From: Sphagnum magellanicum
Lineage: Eukaryota > Streptophyta > Sphagnopsida > Sphagnales > Sphagnaceae
Reading direction: 5' to 3'
NCBI GenBank assembly: GCA_021904315.1
Contig: CM038925.1
Coordinates: forward strand, 870,501 to 934,500
DNA length: 64,000 nt
This document shows positions 47,895 to 60,521 of the stretch, one piece after another; the stretch's first letter is position 1, and each line of letters begins with the position of its first letter. The notes beneath the pieces are model-generated. The model saw only the letters and a program-made list of their open reading frames with translations, was not told where the DNA came from and made no database searches. The position numbers were made by a program, and so were the translations under genes.

Positions 47895-50246
47895 ATGGCT
47901 GAAATTGGTAGCCCTGGCAGCCAAGACAGCCCTCACTCAGATGACTACGGCAACAACCAGGGTGGAGGCGACCGGAGCAATTCCAGCGTGCGAGAGCAGG
48001 ATCGCTTCCTACCCATTGCCAACATCAGCCGTATCATGAAGAAGGCGCTACCAGCCAATGCGAAGATTGCCAAGGACGCTAAGGAGACGATCCAAGAGTG
48101 TGTCTCCGAGTTCATCAGTTTTATAACTAGCGAGTATCCACAAACTTTTGTTTACATGTCGATGCTATGTTTATGGATGGAGAAGTGATGATCCGTCAAC
48201 CAGATTCGATTTCAGGGTCTTGATCTCGTGTCTTTCTTATGAACCTCCTGCCTCGAGTTTGTTGTCGGCATGGAAGTGAGGAATGCTGATTGGGGGGCGG
48301 GGGTGGAATACGACTAATTCGCATTACAGATTATTTTGTCTACGTTTTTTTTTTTTTTCCTCGTTTTTCTTGTGATTCCTTCCTGTATGGATTCATGTGG
48401 CGAGTATGTGAGGAGAGAGAGAAGGCTTTGGTATCTATTGTGCTTCCTAAATCGAGCGCAGAGCAAGCGACAAGTGTCAGAGAGAGAAAAGGAAAACAAT
48501 CAACGGCGACGATCTGCTTTGGGCCATGAGCACATTAGGGTTTGAGGAATACGTAGAGCCTTTGAAGGTTTATCTTCACAAGTACAGAGAGGTATGGTTT
48601 GCTTAGCACACGAGGAGTTAGGTCTCTCGTTGCCATTTGTTATCAAACTACAAAAGCAATATCGGTGCTGACGTGTCTTTTTTTTTAGCGTGCTTGTCTT
48701 TAGGGCTTTCCTGCTCAGTTTTGATAACCTAATATTTTGAAGTCCTCTGAGTTTGTGTTTTCCGAGAACTTACTCTTCTTTGTTTGGCGTGTGCTTCCGG
48801 GATGGACTCTTTGTTTCTTCCAGACTGAGGTCAGTCACTGCTCTACCCTAGCACTTGCAGTGTCAATTTTGCTGTCTACCTTCGTTTCATGCCCTTTTCA
48901 CCTAGAGGAAAAACCCAGCAAGTCGCCATATCTGTGGCTTATTATTCTTTTGGCAGCTCCCTTTTGTGCTGCTGTTCATGCCAAACATGCTGTACATGGA
49001 TCCTATGGTTCTGCACTCTGGAACAATTCATACTTCAGGCACCTCCTCACATGACAGACACATCCTAGTTTTCTTCTTGGGATTAATATCAGCAATTTCC
49101 CTGCAAATTAGATGATGAAATCATGGATTCAAATCTGTCCTCTTCTAGTGTTTCAAGAGTCCTAGCTCATGGGTTCTTAATGTAACCAATTCACCAATGA
49201 CTTGGCTGTTTTAGTATGTAGGCAATGTTGTGTCACACAGAATCTAGTGCTATGTGAATTTCCCTACATATTTTGCCTTGCATCTTCTGTGGTTATGCAA
49301 AATCTAATGTGTAGTCTATGTGGTGGAATCATAGGGGGAGAAGGGTGCACTGATAAACAAAAGTAGTGGAGATCCTGCCTCTGGGAAGAAGGAAGGAACT
49401 GGAATGATGTCACCAGGAGTTCAGGTGAGCAGAGCAAACTTCCTTCAACAGCTTTCTCTGGATTGCAGATGAGAGTTATGATGGATGCAAATGAATCGAG
49501 TAGCCTTGCGGCTTACTATGGCTGTTTTGGTAGTGCAGATGACCCAACCTGGCATCTACAATCCATATATGCAATCACAGGTAGGGTTTGCAAGACCTTG
49601 GTTCTTGTGGATATTTCTCTTGCTTTAATGAAAGAGATGAGTAGACTGGCAACACATTGTTTTCTCTAAGTTTTGAGCAGATTGTTATATACTTATCTAC
49701 ACCCACTGTCAGGAGCTAATGAAGTCAGTGGGAAGTAATTGCAGCTAGCCAGCCATTCATGATGAAGTTGATGGTCTGATATTTTGAAAGTGATACTCAC
49801 AGAGCTACTGGTTTTTCTTTTGCCAGAACCTACAGAATGGTCACTTTCAAATTTTTTCCAGATTCTTCTCTTCAATGTTAGATGCATGTTTACAGTTTTT
49901 TGGTTTGTGTTACTTAGAGCTGGTTTACTTTTGTGATCTGAAAGCTGATATATGTGTCATCTTCCAACTGCAGAATTTTCCTCCACAAAATGTTTTTCTC
50001 TATGTGGATGTAGTGGCAATGTTTCACAACTGTTCATTTGTTGGAATGTTTTGATGCTGTCTGAAACCTGATCTTTTATGTTTGAGTACATGGATTACTG
50101 CTCTTGTACAGAGATGCAGTGACAAATGGCAATTTTTGACTCTCCCGCTCAAGCTACAGTTATGCTAAGTCCTCATGGAAGTATTTTTGTTCTTTGCTTG
50201 TGTGCAGATGGTGGGACCTGTAACCTATCAGGCACCTCATTACTAG
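47895..50246 (+). CDS. NF-YB: nuclear transcription factor Y subunit B (NF-YB), 5 exons, 179 aa
   Basis: Histone-fold subunit that pairs with NF-YC in the nucleus and joins NF-YA to bind CCAAT boxes. Exons: 47895-48133, 48462-48591, 49335-49424, 49539-49580, 50208-50246. All are GT-AG and in phase, with stop TAG 50244-50246. After a Ser/Gly/Asp-rich N-terminus (1-31), the core starts at [20 protein letters not shown] (about 32). It runs through [19 protein letters not shown] and [20 protein letters not shown] to [11 protein letters not shown] (123). A Lys in KIAKDAKE, where LEC1-type proteins have Asp, marks it as non-LEC1 type. The C-terminal tail is Gly/Ser/Met/Pro/Tyr-rich ([24 protein letters not shown]) and comes from two very short exons. 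The first two exons are certain; the last two are inferred from frame and tail composition. Confidence 0.9.
49688..49807 (+). repeat. ~120-bp repeat in NF-YB intron 4, shared with RPA43
   Basis: ACTTATCTACACCCACTG, CAGGAGCTAATGAAGTCAGTGGG and CATGATGAAGTTGATGGTCTGA match the RPA43 intron 3 block at 44156-44283 in the same orientation. Identity is roughly 75% by eye. Confidence 0.75.
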
Positions 50247-53200
50247 TATCACCAACCTCTCTATCTGTCTCCATAAAAATTGTGGAGGTTTGTTCTCTTC
50301 ATATGACATAGCAGCCCTGACTTCATTTGTAGATAGTCATCACTCTTGGACACAGAGTTTTGGGAGTTATATGATGTGCTGCATTTGCATGGTTTTTAAG
50401 ATGTGTGCAACTCCCTTAGTTCTGTTTGCCTTGTTCAAGAGTTTTGGCTGGTGCATCATCTTATTTCTTGTTTAAATGTACACTCTTGATCTTGATGTGT
50501 GCCAGTGAATTGCTGGCAGGGCAAGTGAAGAACACGTTGATGGATTTGCTCTTTTCAAGTCACAGATTTGGCTCTTTTGTAAATCTTTGAGCCCAGCTTC
50601 AGGATTTACGGCTGTAGGAAGTCATGAGATGTAAATCTTTGTAAAAGCATTTAACTTTAGCAGTGATAACCTGGGAGTTAACCAAGAAACTTGTATTGGT
50701 TCTTTAGCATGAGGAGTGAGAGAAAGGGTATCTTTTGAAGAGGATGGTGGTGGTATGAGGCAAACAAGGCTAGAACTTGGTGTCTTTTGCAGGCCTCAGC
50801 TTCTTGTGTTTCTTTGTGAGGAACTGTCTTCTTGAATTTGAAATCTCAAGAAACTACTAGAGTTTAGTGAGCCATACTGGTTGTCTGACAGTTTGGTGTT
50901 GAACAGGTGAGAGAGTTTTCACATAGCAGCTGATGTGAAGTGTGGAGATTGTACAAAGTCTTTGGAACCAAAGAGTCAGCATTTTGTTCCAGCCCTCTTT
51001 TTCTTGCTTCTTTTGACCTGTTCCTTGTTTGTTTTTCCATGTGCGGAGCACTGTAGGAATGAAGGAGAACCAGGAATCTTAGAGGTTATATCATGTTTGA
51101 CTGGCATCCTTCACCATAACTTTTGTTTCTGTTGGTGGTTTTTTTGAATGCTTGATTTTCATTCAATTGAGGTGGTTCTTCGTGTCATATCACTCTTCTC
51201 TTGATAAACCATAATACATTGTCTATGAGATATAACTGTCCTTCAATTTTGAGTCTCTGTACGTACCTTCTTTTTTGCTGTTCCTAGGTGCAATGTGCTT
51301 TTTGCTTGTAGGATTGTTTTGCATCTATGCCTTCTTCTTGTTTTGGTTTCCAAGATTGTGGCAGCCTTATTAGTAGCCACAACTTGCAAACAAAACAGCT
51401 GCTGCTTTGTTATAGCAGTAATTTTTTTCAATATTTGGAATGTGCTATGAATGAAAATTTTCAGTGAACCTATGCTAGGATGATGCTAGGATGTTTAATA
51501 TTTTTAAGTTCACTTATCACTTATATGATGTCAAATTAAGTAATTTTCTAAATTTTGGTGCATCTGACTCATATATGTGCAATTTAGATAAGTGTGGAGT
51601 AGAGTATTTTGACTCAAATTTATCATTGCTGTTAATAAAAATGTGTTGAGAGTAATTTTGTACAAATATATTTACAATATATTTGTACAATATGATTGCA
51701 AAAATGTGTTTGTATCCCAATCTACCTCACTCATTTCCCTACTCACCTCCATGAATATGGCAAGGCAAAAGGTAAATAGACATGCGTGTTTTCATGTACA
51801 TGTTATTTATATTGCAAAGATGATGTTTCAACAAATTTGGTTAAAGTTGGACAACTTGAGATTTCATAAATTGTTAGTTGAACAACTCCAAAGTAGACTA
51901 TCATCAATTGATTCTCAAGGAAAGAAGAATGGAAAAGTGTCTTTTCAAATTTGTTTTTTTACAGTTTTTTTTTGTCCAACACTAAAATTATAAGCAAATT
52001 TTCAATACCTTTTACACCAATTTGCATCCCATTTATCTTTGAATTCAATTCAATGAAATTTCTATTCCATTATTCCATTTAATATATTTGAATTCATTTA
52101 AGAATTTGAATTCAATTCTATTCAAGTTGCATGTAGTATCATTCAAGTGAAATTTAATTTTCACACAATTAATTTTTTCCATCAATTGATCTTCACTAGA
52201 ATTGTGCACAACATCGAGCTGAAGTTATTATACTTGGATTTTGTGTTGGTACACATTACCTAATTATTTGGCCTTGCATTGTTGCACATTCTCAATGATA
52301 ATCTATTATGGAGATGATTAATTCAATAGTTTAATTCCAATGTTGAGTTTTCTTATAACTTATATGAGGATTTTGCATAATCTTTCATATGGTCATCCAT
52401 TGACAATTTTAGCTAATTGGAATGTGAAGAATCATATGAATACAACTATATCACTTCTTTTCTAATAACTACCTCCCTCCTTTCCTAATAACTATTTCAT
52501 TCCTTTTATTTACCCCTCAACATATATATATATAACATGTGTTTTTTCATGTCCATACATAATATTTATATTATTTACTAGTAAATATTCTTGTCTAACA
52601 ATAATCATAATGATAAATTATTGTAAATCGTAGGAGAACATAAGAAAAAAAAATTGATTGTCATTGGCAATGCAAAGCATTGTGGAGCCCAAGTGTTTAT
52701 AGGGGTTGAAGCTCTGATTGAAAGGACATATTCTCAAGGATGGGTGGGACCTCCCCATGTCCAACTTCGTAAAATATCATTTGTCATTCCAAATTTGATA
52801 AAGGGAACTTCTTAGTTACCAATTCTAGCACAAATTAAGGCATACTAAGCTCCAAATATGAGTTGCAATTCCACAAATCTTCGTGGCATCAATGATTTGA
52901 AGAACTATTCACTATGCATTTCCTTTACATGACAATAGTTTATTCAATCTATCTATTTCCTTCAACATCTCACGGTCAACAAGCTTGACTACTCCACTTC
53001 CATCATCAAAAGGCTTGCATATTTAATATCCATATGGATAATGCTACAATCATGAATATATTTTCAAAGACCATGAAGGATTTGCCAATTGTATGTGCAA
53101 ACTTGTTCTTCAACCCTTGGATATTTCTTTTACACAAGATGCCAATGATCCTTTGCTTACAAGATCCAAAAAGCTTGTTCTTTGTACTTTTTATCAAATC

Positions 53201-54057
53201 CTACCATGCCAACACCTACACCTATTGTTGTCCATAAACACGAATCAAATAACATTAGACCTTCATATATGGTGCATCACAACAAATAAAAAAGACAATC
53301 ATTTTCAATAGGGAATCCAAGCCCAAAATTTTGTGAGAAACCGAACAAATAACCAAGAAAATGTCTATTACACTTGAACAAGCTTTGGAGTTTTAAAAAA
53401 TCAAAAGAAAGATTTCAAAGCACAAGCAAAAAGGAACACCCTCAAACACAAAATAACCCAAACCACATCCACAAAAAAAGTGATTTCTATGATGAATCTA
53501 AATGCAATTTAGTTTAATCCTAAATTAAACTTAACCAAATGGATTAAGACTAAAACTCTTGACATTTTTGTGCCAAAAAACTAAACAATATTCTTAGGTT
53601 TTAGTTCACTTAGAAGGGCAATCTCTTGTTCAACTTGTAAAATATAGAATTTTAGGGTCATGTCACATGTGGATTGCTTTGTCAACATATTCAAGTGGTT
53701 GAGCAAATAGTCAAAAGATGATACAATAAACTATGTGCCATGAACCATTAGGTATAAATCTTGTCCTTCCATTATCCATAAAAGGTAAACCCTTATAGAC
53801 AAAATGACATATTCATAATCTAACCAACAAAATTTAATTTCCTAACTAACATTTGTGAATAAATGTGCAAAAAGTTGAATTGTTCAAATCAAGTGGGTGG
53901 GGTTGATGATCCACCATAAAACTAGTGGAGTCTTCAAGGATTCATTGTCCAATAGTTATCTTTATCTCATATGCAAACATTATTCCTTTAGTAAATTGCA
54001 AAAAATAATGATTGAATAGTCCACATGCAATTTCACCTAACATGCTTGACAACTTAC
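50247..54057. other. 3' flank of NF-YB and AT-rich intergenic sequence
   Basis: About the first kilobase probably holds the NF-YB 3' UTR. Beyond 51450 the sequence turns strongly AT-rich with no supported gene. A short perfect hairpin at 51658-51690 is listed separately, and a (AT)n run lies near 52520. Confidence 0.45.
51637..51710. repeat. perfect 15-bp hairpin bracketed by 11-bp direct repeats
   Basis: Arms at 51658-51672 and 51676-51690 (TTGTACAAATATATT and its exact complement) are separated by three bases. AAAAATGTGTT occurs at 51637-51647 and again at 51700-51710, like a target duplication. It is too small to code for anything. Confidence 0.6.
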
Positions 54058-54151
54058 CTTCATCAAACAAGGATACCTCCTTCATTACAAAGAAGGATCC
54101 ATTATTCCCAACTCCTTTGTACAAAGTTCCAAAAGATCCACACAATTGCAA
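54058..54151 (-). pseudogene. one-exon relic of a MEKK-like MAP kinase kinase kinase
   Basis: The minus-strand frame reads CGSFGTLYKGVGNNGSFFVM then KEVSLFDEG, the Gly-rich loop and catalytic-Lys strand of MEKK1-type kinases (family form GSFG.VYEG...DDG.FFAVKEVSL.D.G). A good donor (GATGAAG/GTAAGT) follows at 54057-54056, just where this family often has an intron. The start of the Gly-rich loop looks shortened (QLCGSFG), Ala of the AVK motif is replaced by Met, and no HRD or DFG exon is visible on either side. It is therefore probably a captured or decayed fragment. Confidence 0.55.
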
Positions 54152-56789
54152 GTTGTGTTAATTATTGTGAAAAATGTTGACTTCCTTTTTGCATCAACCA
54201 ACTGAATTCCTTCCTTATGACCAACTAATACTACAAAATATTTCTTTTATATGTTGCATTTAAATGTTTTGTATGGTGAATTTCAACACTCATAACAAGT
54301 AGGATGTAAATTGTACTTGGTAGGTTGGTTGAATATCCAAGTTTTTCATATCTAACACATTTTTCCTAAAAACTTTAATATGTATTTTTGGTAGTTGATT
54401 ATTTCATTTCGTATTTTTGTTTGGGGTCTTGATTGTATTTATTGATTTTCCATTCATTAGGCCCCTCATTGCTTCCTTTTTAAAATTCTCTTTTAATTAT
54501 TTTTTAAAATTTTTTTTATTTCAATTGACATATAACTTAACATTCATTAATGCACATTCAAACATTCATAATTTTTTTTCTATATAACTTCTTATTGTTG
54601 GGTTTTGATCTTGTAGCACATAAATTGTTTTTTCACCCTGCACAATTTAGTTTTGTAAACACCCCTTTCTTTCCAACACACAATTTCATAATTCCTCAAT
54701 TTTTAATATTAACCATAGACTTTCTCCTCTTCAAATTGATTTTTTTAATTTATTGAAACTATCTTTATAATCAACCAAACTTAGAATCCTAAATTTGACC
54801 AAAACAAATGATGAGAATCAAATCACATGATGGGACATTAAGTGCAAGAAAAATTATGCATGACAAAACTCATTTTCACTCCCAAAGCCAAAATGAACTT
54901 AGTTGTAGCCTACATGTGGTGTTTTGCTTAACTTGTGTGTCATTGGAACTTTGCATGATGCATTTGTGTTTCATTGTGTTTCTCAAGTAGCTCAAGTCTT
55001 TGCAATGCAAGGTTAGTGTGAGGAGGATTAGTGTGAATGATTTCAAAAGAGTATGAATTCATCAAATCCATAAAGCTTGAAGTCATATTTGTTGAAGTTG
55101 TGTTGTTTACATGGAGCTTCCAACTTGAAGTTACATTATTACTACATTTCAAGGTTTAGCAAAAAAACAAGTACATTTCAATCCTCAAAAGAACAACACA
55201 CATAAAAAGCATTAAAGTAGCAATTTCCTAATATGAGGCAAAAAGTTGGAGTGTTGTTGATGGAATGACTTCAAATTTTGATTAGGGTTGTGAAACATCT
55301 TTTGAAAGTATATAGGTGCATTCTGGTTGCTACGAAGTCTTTTTTAAATAGATAATTTTGTACAATTAATTATCATTTTAATATTCCTAACGTGCATCTC
55401 TAGTCCTTAGGTCTTACTAACTTTAACTTGCTTCATCCTCAAAATTTATCTCATTGTTGAAAATTTGCTTTAGATGAACAAAATATAAAACTTTGGATTA
55501 TCAATGTTTATATTTAGGGAGGATCATTTTCCTTATTCTTGATTGGTTATCATTTTATTTGGGTTGTGTTGTGGCATTTATTCTTTTCCAACCTTGTGTG
55601 GGTTGTAAATTTTCAATCAACATTATCTTTGTATTCATGTTCTACAAGAGAGATCATTATCATCTATACATTAACATGTTGATGTAATATTTTTTGTTTT
55701 AAGTCTATTGGAGGATTGATTAATCAAATCTTTTTTAATTTTAAAGTTTTCATCTTTTTTTACATAATGAGATTATTGAAACTAGGTTAAAACACTTGAT
55801 TGGTTGTTTGTTAATTAGGTGTCAAAGATTTAAAATGCATGGTCTTTTATTAATTGTTACTAAATGGTACATTAAATCATTGATTTCTCCACCTAGACAA
55901 TCACAATGACAAATCACAATTGATGGTTTGTTTTTAAGTGTCATTTGTTAAGGGGGTAGGATGAGTATGTGATTTTGGATGAACAAGGCAATTAGGATTA
56001 GGACTGATCAAGGAACTTTGTTAGTTAAAATTTTGAATTCTTGTTGTTTTGATCATGATGATGTCATTTGGGACCAGTTCAAAAGGTTAGAGTTTTGTAG
56101 AACAAAGAGGAGAAGATGAAACACAAAGTTAAAAAAAGAGGAGGAGAATTGTAGGTACTTGCAATAGAAAAACACAAACTTTGTTTTGATATAGCACAAA
56201 TTTTTTGTGTTGTTTTGGATTTTTTTCAACAAAACATGGGATTATATTGTAATTTGGATTCATGTTTTCAGTAATATAAAGAAGCACAAACTTCTACATT
56301 GAATTTTATGTTCATCTTTTGTGTGAATTTTTTGTAGTATTAAATTATGATGAAATGAATTGTAATCTTATTTTGGAGTTTATTACAATGTATCCTAGAA
56401 TGTAGATTATGTTTATATGTAATAACCATGAATTTGATGTTGGAATGAATGGTAGTGTTAAGTTTGTTGAAACTTAAGACAAAAATGATGAACATATGCA
56501 TGTGAAATACAAATTTGTTATTATAATAGTGTGAAATATTATGCAGGAATTTAAATTCCACTTCTACCATTTAATGACCATCTTGTGGGGAAATTTTTTT
56601 TCTGTTATTTCATTTAGTAATGGGAAGGTTTTTTACAAATTTTGTTGTATATTATAGATGAAAGTGTTCAAACGAGTAGTGTTTTTTTTTTTTCAATTCA
56701 AAATTTTAAAGGGTATGTTAGAAAATATCAAAGGTCTATGCGGTTGACGCTGTAAGGACTACAAAGCAATCTAAAGATTCTGAAAATGA
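54152..56789. other. AT-rich intergenic sequence before the gypsy element
   Basis: No gene. I looked for an LTR boundary or primer-binding site upstream of the gag region and found none I could support, so the element's 5' end may lie in here. Confidence 0.4.
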
Positions 56790-57239
56790 AGAATTATGAA
56801 ACAAGATGAATCGGACAATGACCCAAAGTTTACAACAACAATTGGATTTGGAGGCAAATCAACAAGTTATTGAAAATCAAACAAAAAACAAATCTTGAAA
56901 ATGGAAAGGAATATGCAAGGCTTATAGAAACCCCATTTTGGAATTTGATGTTGGACAAATGAGTTTTGAGAATAGAAGAAAAACATGCGAGGCACATGTC
57001 GTTTTTACCATAAAAAGTGGTACGACGGGATGTATGGACTGTGATAGAGAAGGCACAATTCCAGAAAATAATTTCCACAAAGAAAGATGTAATCGACTAC
57101 TCATTTGAATGAACGGATGTAGTATACTTCTCAACCACACTCTATGGTTCAAAGTTGTAGAAATCAAGACAGAGTAAGGATTTCTTTAGTACTTGATTAA
57201 TCGGAAGAAATCTCAAGTCCAAAGTTAGTGACTAACCAA

Positions 57240-59160
57240 GGGAAGGATGTTACAAGAGGTACACAACCCAGGTTTGTGTATCAGTCTACATCTCCAAATT
57301 ATTATGAACCAGTGAAACACTGGGAGGTGGATGAAAATACCAATTTTGATGTGTTTGAGGAAACTAAAGAAAATTACCCAAGATCATCTGAATATGTAAA
57401 GGTATAGTTGAATGCATTCGATGAAGTACCACAATCATATTCACATCAAGGGAATCTAGAGTTGGATCAAACAAGGTACACAATCAAAAAATGAAATCAT
57501 GAATATGTGGAGTTAGAAATGATTAGATTACTTTCAAGGGTTTGTGCATTCTGTGAAAAAGAAGGATATGCAATCATGGATTGTCCTTTTGTGCCTTTTC
57601 ACATCAGAGTAGGTATTGTTAGGCATGTGGAGTTACAGAATGTGACAAGAGCATTAATGGATCATCCATAACAAGAATCAAGAATTTTTGTAGTCCAAAA
57701 CAAATTTAGAAGCATGGAGTTGGGAAGCCAATTGGGACCATAAAGTCGACAAATTTGTACATCTATTTAGACCAGGAACAAAGAACCAAAGGGGTATTCA
57801 CATCCACATATTGCACCATAATGGATACTAATGGGTAACCATAAATTGGAACATTGTTAATATTGTGTCAACATAGCTCCACCAATAATGTCAAAAGTCG
57901 CATTTGTTGAACCCCAGAAACAACATGATGGAATAAGAGTTACTCAATCACTTGATGTAGGTATAACAACCACATGAGTGGAAACGGTTGTTATGCCCAA
58001 CATAGATGTTGTCAAAAGGGGAATACTAATTGAATATGCAACAAAATTGGGTAGTGGATCAGGTGGAATTTTGATAGTAAGGAATTTGAATCGAAGTTCA
58101 ACACTACCAACAATTGCTATTGGAGTTGTTGGCATACCTCAAATGGTGTTTACTAATTTGATAATGATTACTCATGTGAACAAGATTACAAATTGACTAA
58201 TGATGAGCTCAATGGTTGTTAGAGGGTATAAAAGTGTAGATGTCACGCATCCAAGAGGAGGATACCGAAAACCATTTGTTATAACTACACCAATTTTTGA
58301 TCACAGAGATGGCCATTATGTTAAACCAAATAAAGTAGTTCTTAAGTATCTTGATTTTAGAAAAGATGATGATCCAGATGCTCATGTTAGAATGTTCAAT
58401 TTTGCAATAAAAGCAAATGCAAAAACTTTTGAAAAGTATATCATCAATGCGTTGTCATACGCTAAGAGATATGGCATTAGACCGGTGCCATAATTACATG
58501 TTAAAATTTCCTCACTGTATTTTTTTGAAGCTTACATATGCATTTTGGGAACATCATCGGAAAACTTAAAATGACAAACAAATATACATGGAGTTGAAGA
58601 ACATGAAGCAGGAGGAGACTGAGAGGGTGGAGGTTTGCTATGAGCGAATTTAGAAGCTGGCTCATGGTTTACATGTACCAACCATAAGAAATTTTTTAAC
58701 TATTGTGTTTAGAACGGGTTTGCAATCATACCTCACAATTTTGATTGCAAGGATGAAGTGGTCAACACTACAATAGCATAAGGAGGTAGCAATGTTGTGT
58801 GAAGAAGGTATGACTACTACAGAAGCAAGGAATGCACTATCAGTACCACATAATATCAAATAGGCAATACTAAAAAACATAAAGTAATACAGGGAAAATT
58901 GACAAACATTACACAAATTATGGGATGACAAATCACAATGTGGAAACATGTAGAAAAAAGAAATAACATACCACAATGGCAACCATAAAAGCAGCATAAC
59001 CAAATCAAAAAACATAGAATACATCTTGATATGCATGTCACATTTGTGGTTTGAATGGACATAAAATGATAGATTGTCCAAAGTTTGTTGAGATGCAGAA
59101 AATGTTTCATGGGAAATCTATCACAATAGCAGAGGTTCAACCTATTGCTAAGAGATAAAT
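57240..59160 (+). pseudogene. gypsy gag region with two zinc-knuckle-like motifs
   Basis: An upstream CX2CX4(H)X4C-like motif at 57543-57584 (CAFCEKEGYAIMDC) has Tyr in place of the zinc-binding His. It is followed by CPFVPFHIRVGIVRHVELQN. A gag-like segment at about 58290-58480 (YLDFRKDDDPDAHVRMFNFA) follows. A canonical CCHC knuckle (CHICGLNGHKMIDC) sits at 59036-59077. Stops and frame changes break the region throughout. Confidence 0.65.
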
Positions 59161-59642
59161 AATCATTGCGAATGTGAATGTGATGGATGTTAATGTTACC
59201 ACAAGAAATAAAGTAACTGAAAAACATATGTTGAAGGATAAAGAGCCAAGAAAAACAAAGAGCATTATTGATCCTCAATGGTGGAGACAATTCAACAAAT
59301 TCAAAAAATAAAAACCTAGATAGAAGGGCCATCCACATCCATGGGGGAATGGAACACAACTTGGCTGAATATGTCAAATACTACTCCTGTGGACGCATAG
59401 AAATATCAAGAAGTAGTGAATTCACAAGGGAAACTGATCATAATAGAAAAGATTTTTTGGACATTGGTAAGTAAATGCTAGAAACAAGTTATACTTTGAA
59501 ATCAAAACAATTGCTTAAAATAGCTCCTGAGCTAAAATTGAAACCAAAGAAAACTTAGAATGTAAGTAAAGCAACCACAAAAAAACAAGTTTGTTATTCA
59601 ATACCTAAAGTAAGGACAACTATTGTAACAATAGATAATCAT

Positions 59643-60128
59643 ATGGTAGTTATCCAAGTACAAATTGGAAATAATATAATAAAGGATGCATTTATGGATG
59701 GAGGTTCTAGAATTAATATTATCATAGAACAATTGAAATTGAGGTTGGGGCTTCCAAGGCCTAAACCTACACCATATAATTTGAGGATGGCAGATCAAAC
59801 AACCATAGAACCAATGGGGTTGATAAAAAATATGAAGATATATGTTCATGGCATTCCTTACATAACTATGTTTACTGTACTTTAGAATAGTGTGATAGAT
59901 TTTAATTATTCTATGTTGTTGGGGAGACCATGGTTGAAGGATGTTAAAGTGGCACATGATTGGGGAAGTAACATTATTACCATACAAGGGAATGGGACAA
60001 TTAAAACAATTACAATTACCAAATATTTGGGAAATGAAGTAAGAAGACCAAAAGTGTTACTATGTTACGATTATCAAAATGGCATCACATATGAAGAAGA
60101 AAATATCATCTTTACTACAGAGCCATAA
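59643..60128 (+). pseudogene. gypsy aspartic protease remnant
   Basis: The region includes IKDAFMDGGSRINIIIEQL, where the family has D-S/T-G at the active site and this copy has D-G-G. NLRMADQTTIEPMGLI follows, then YSMLLGRPWLKDVKVAHDWG, the second hallmark of retropepsins in gypsy elements. A TAG after the first block (59883-59885) splits it into two open pieces. Confidence 0.75.
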
Positions 60129-60521
60129 TTGTTTTCCATAGGAACAATTAGTTTACTTGAGACAATTCAATATGTGAAAACCACATATGTGGGGATCATG
60201 GATACAAATGTGAAAACTAGTATTTTAGCATAGGGATATTAAGTACAAAGCATAGAGGAGAAGATATCTTGCAATAGATATGAACTAAAAGTAGCTCTGG
60301 AAGATAAGGTGTATCCAAAAACGTACTACAAACATCAACCAGGGAATGTTACAGTAGATGAAACTCTAACAAAAATCAAAACACATGGATTATAGATAGT
60401 TGGATGGACGTTAACTAAAGATCAACAATTAATGAAGCTTAATATGGGAATTGATACAAAACCACAAATGGTGAAAATTAATGCACAACTAGAAACAAGC
60501 AAGGTGTTGGAAGTGGAATAG

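Noticed and set aside
58662..59377. Long minus-strand frames of 139 and 173 codons
   Set aside because: They run antisense to the gypsy gag region. Their Phe/Ile/His-rich translation is what reversed A-rich gag sequence gives.
59598..59987. 129-codon minus-strand frame
   Set aside because: Antisense shadow of the protease remnant.
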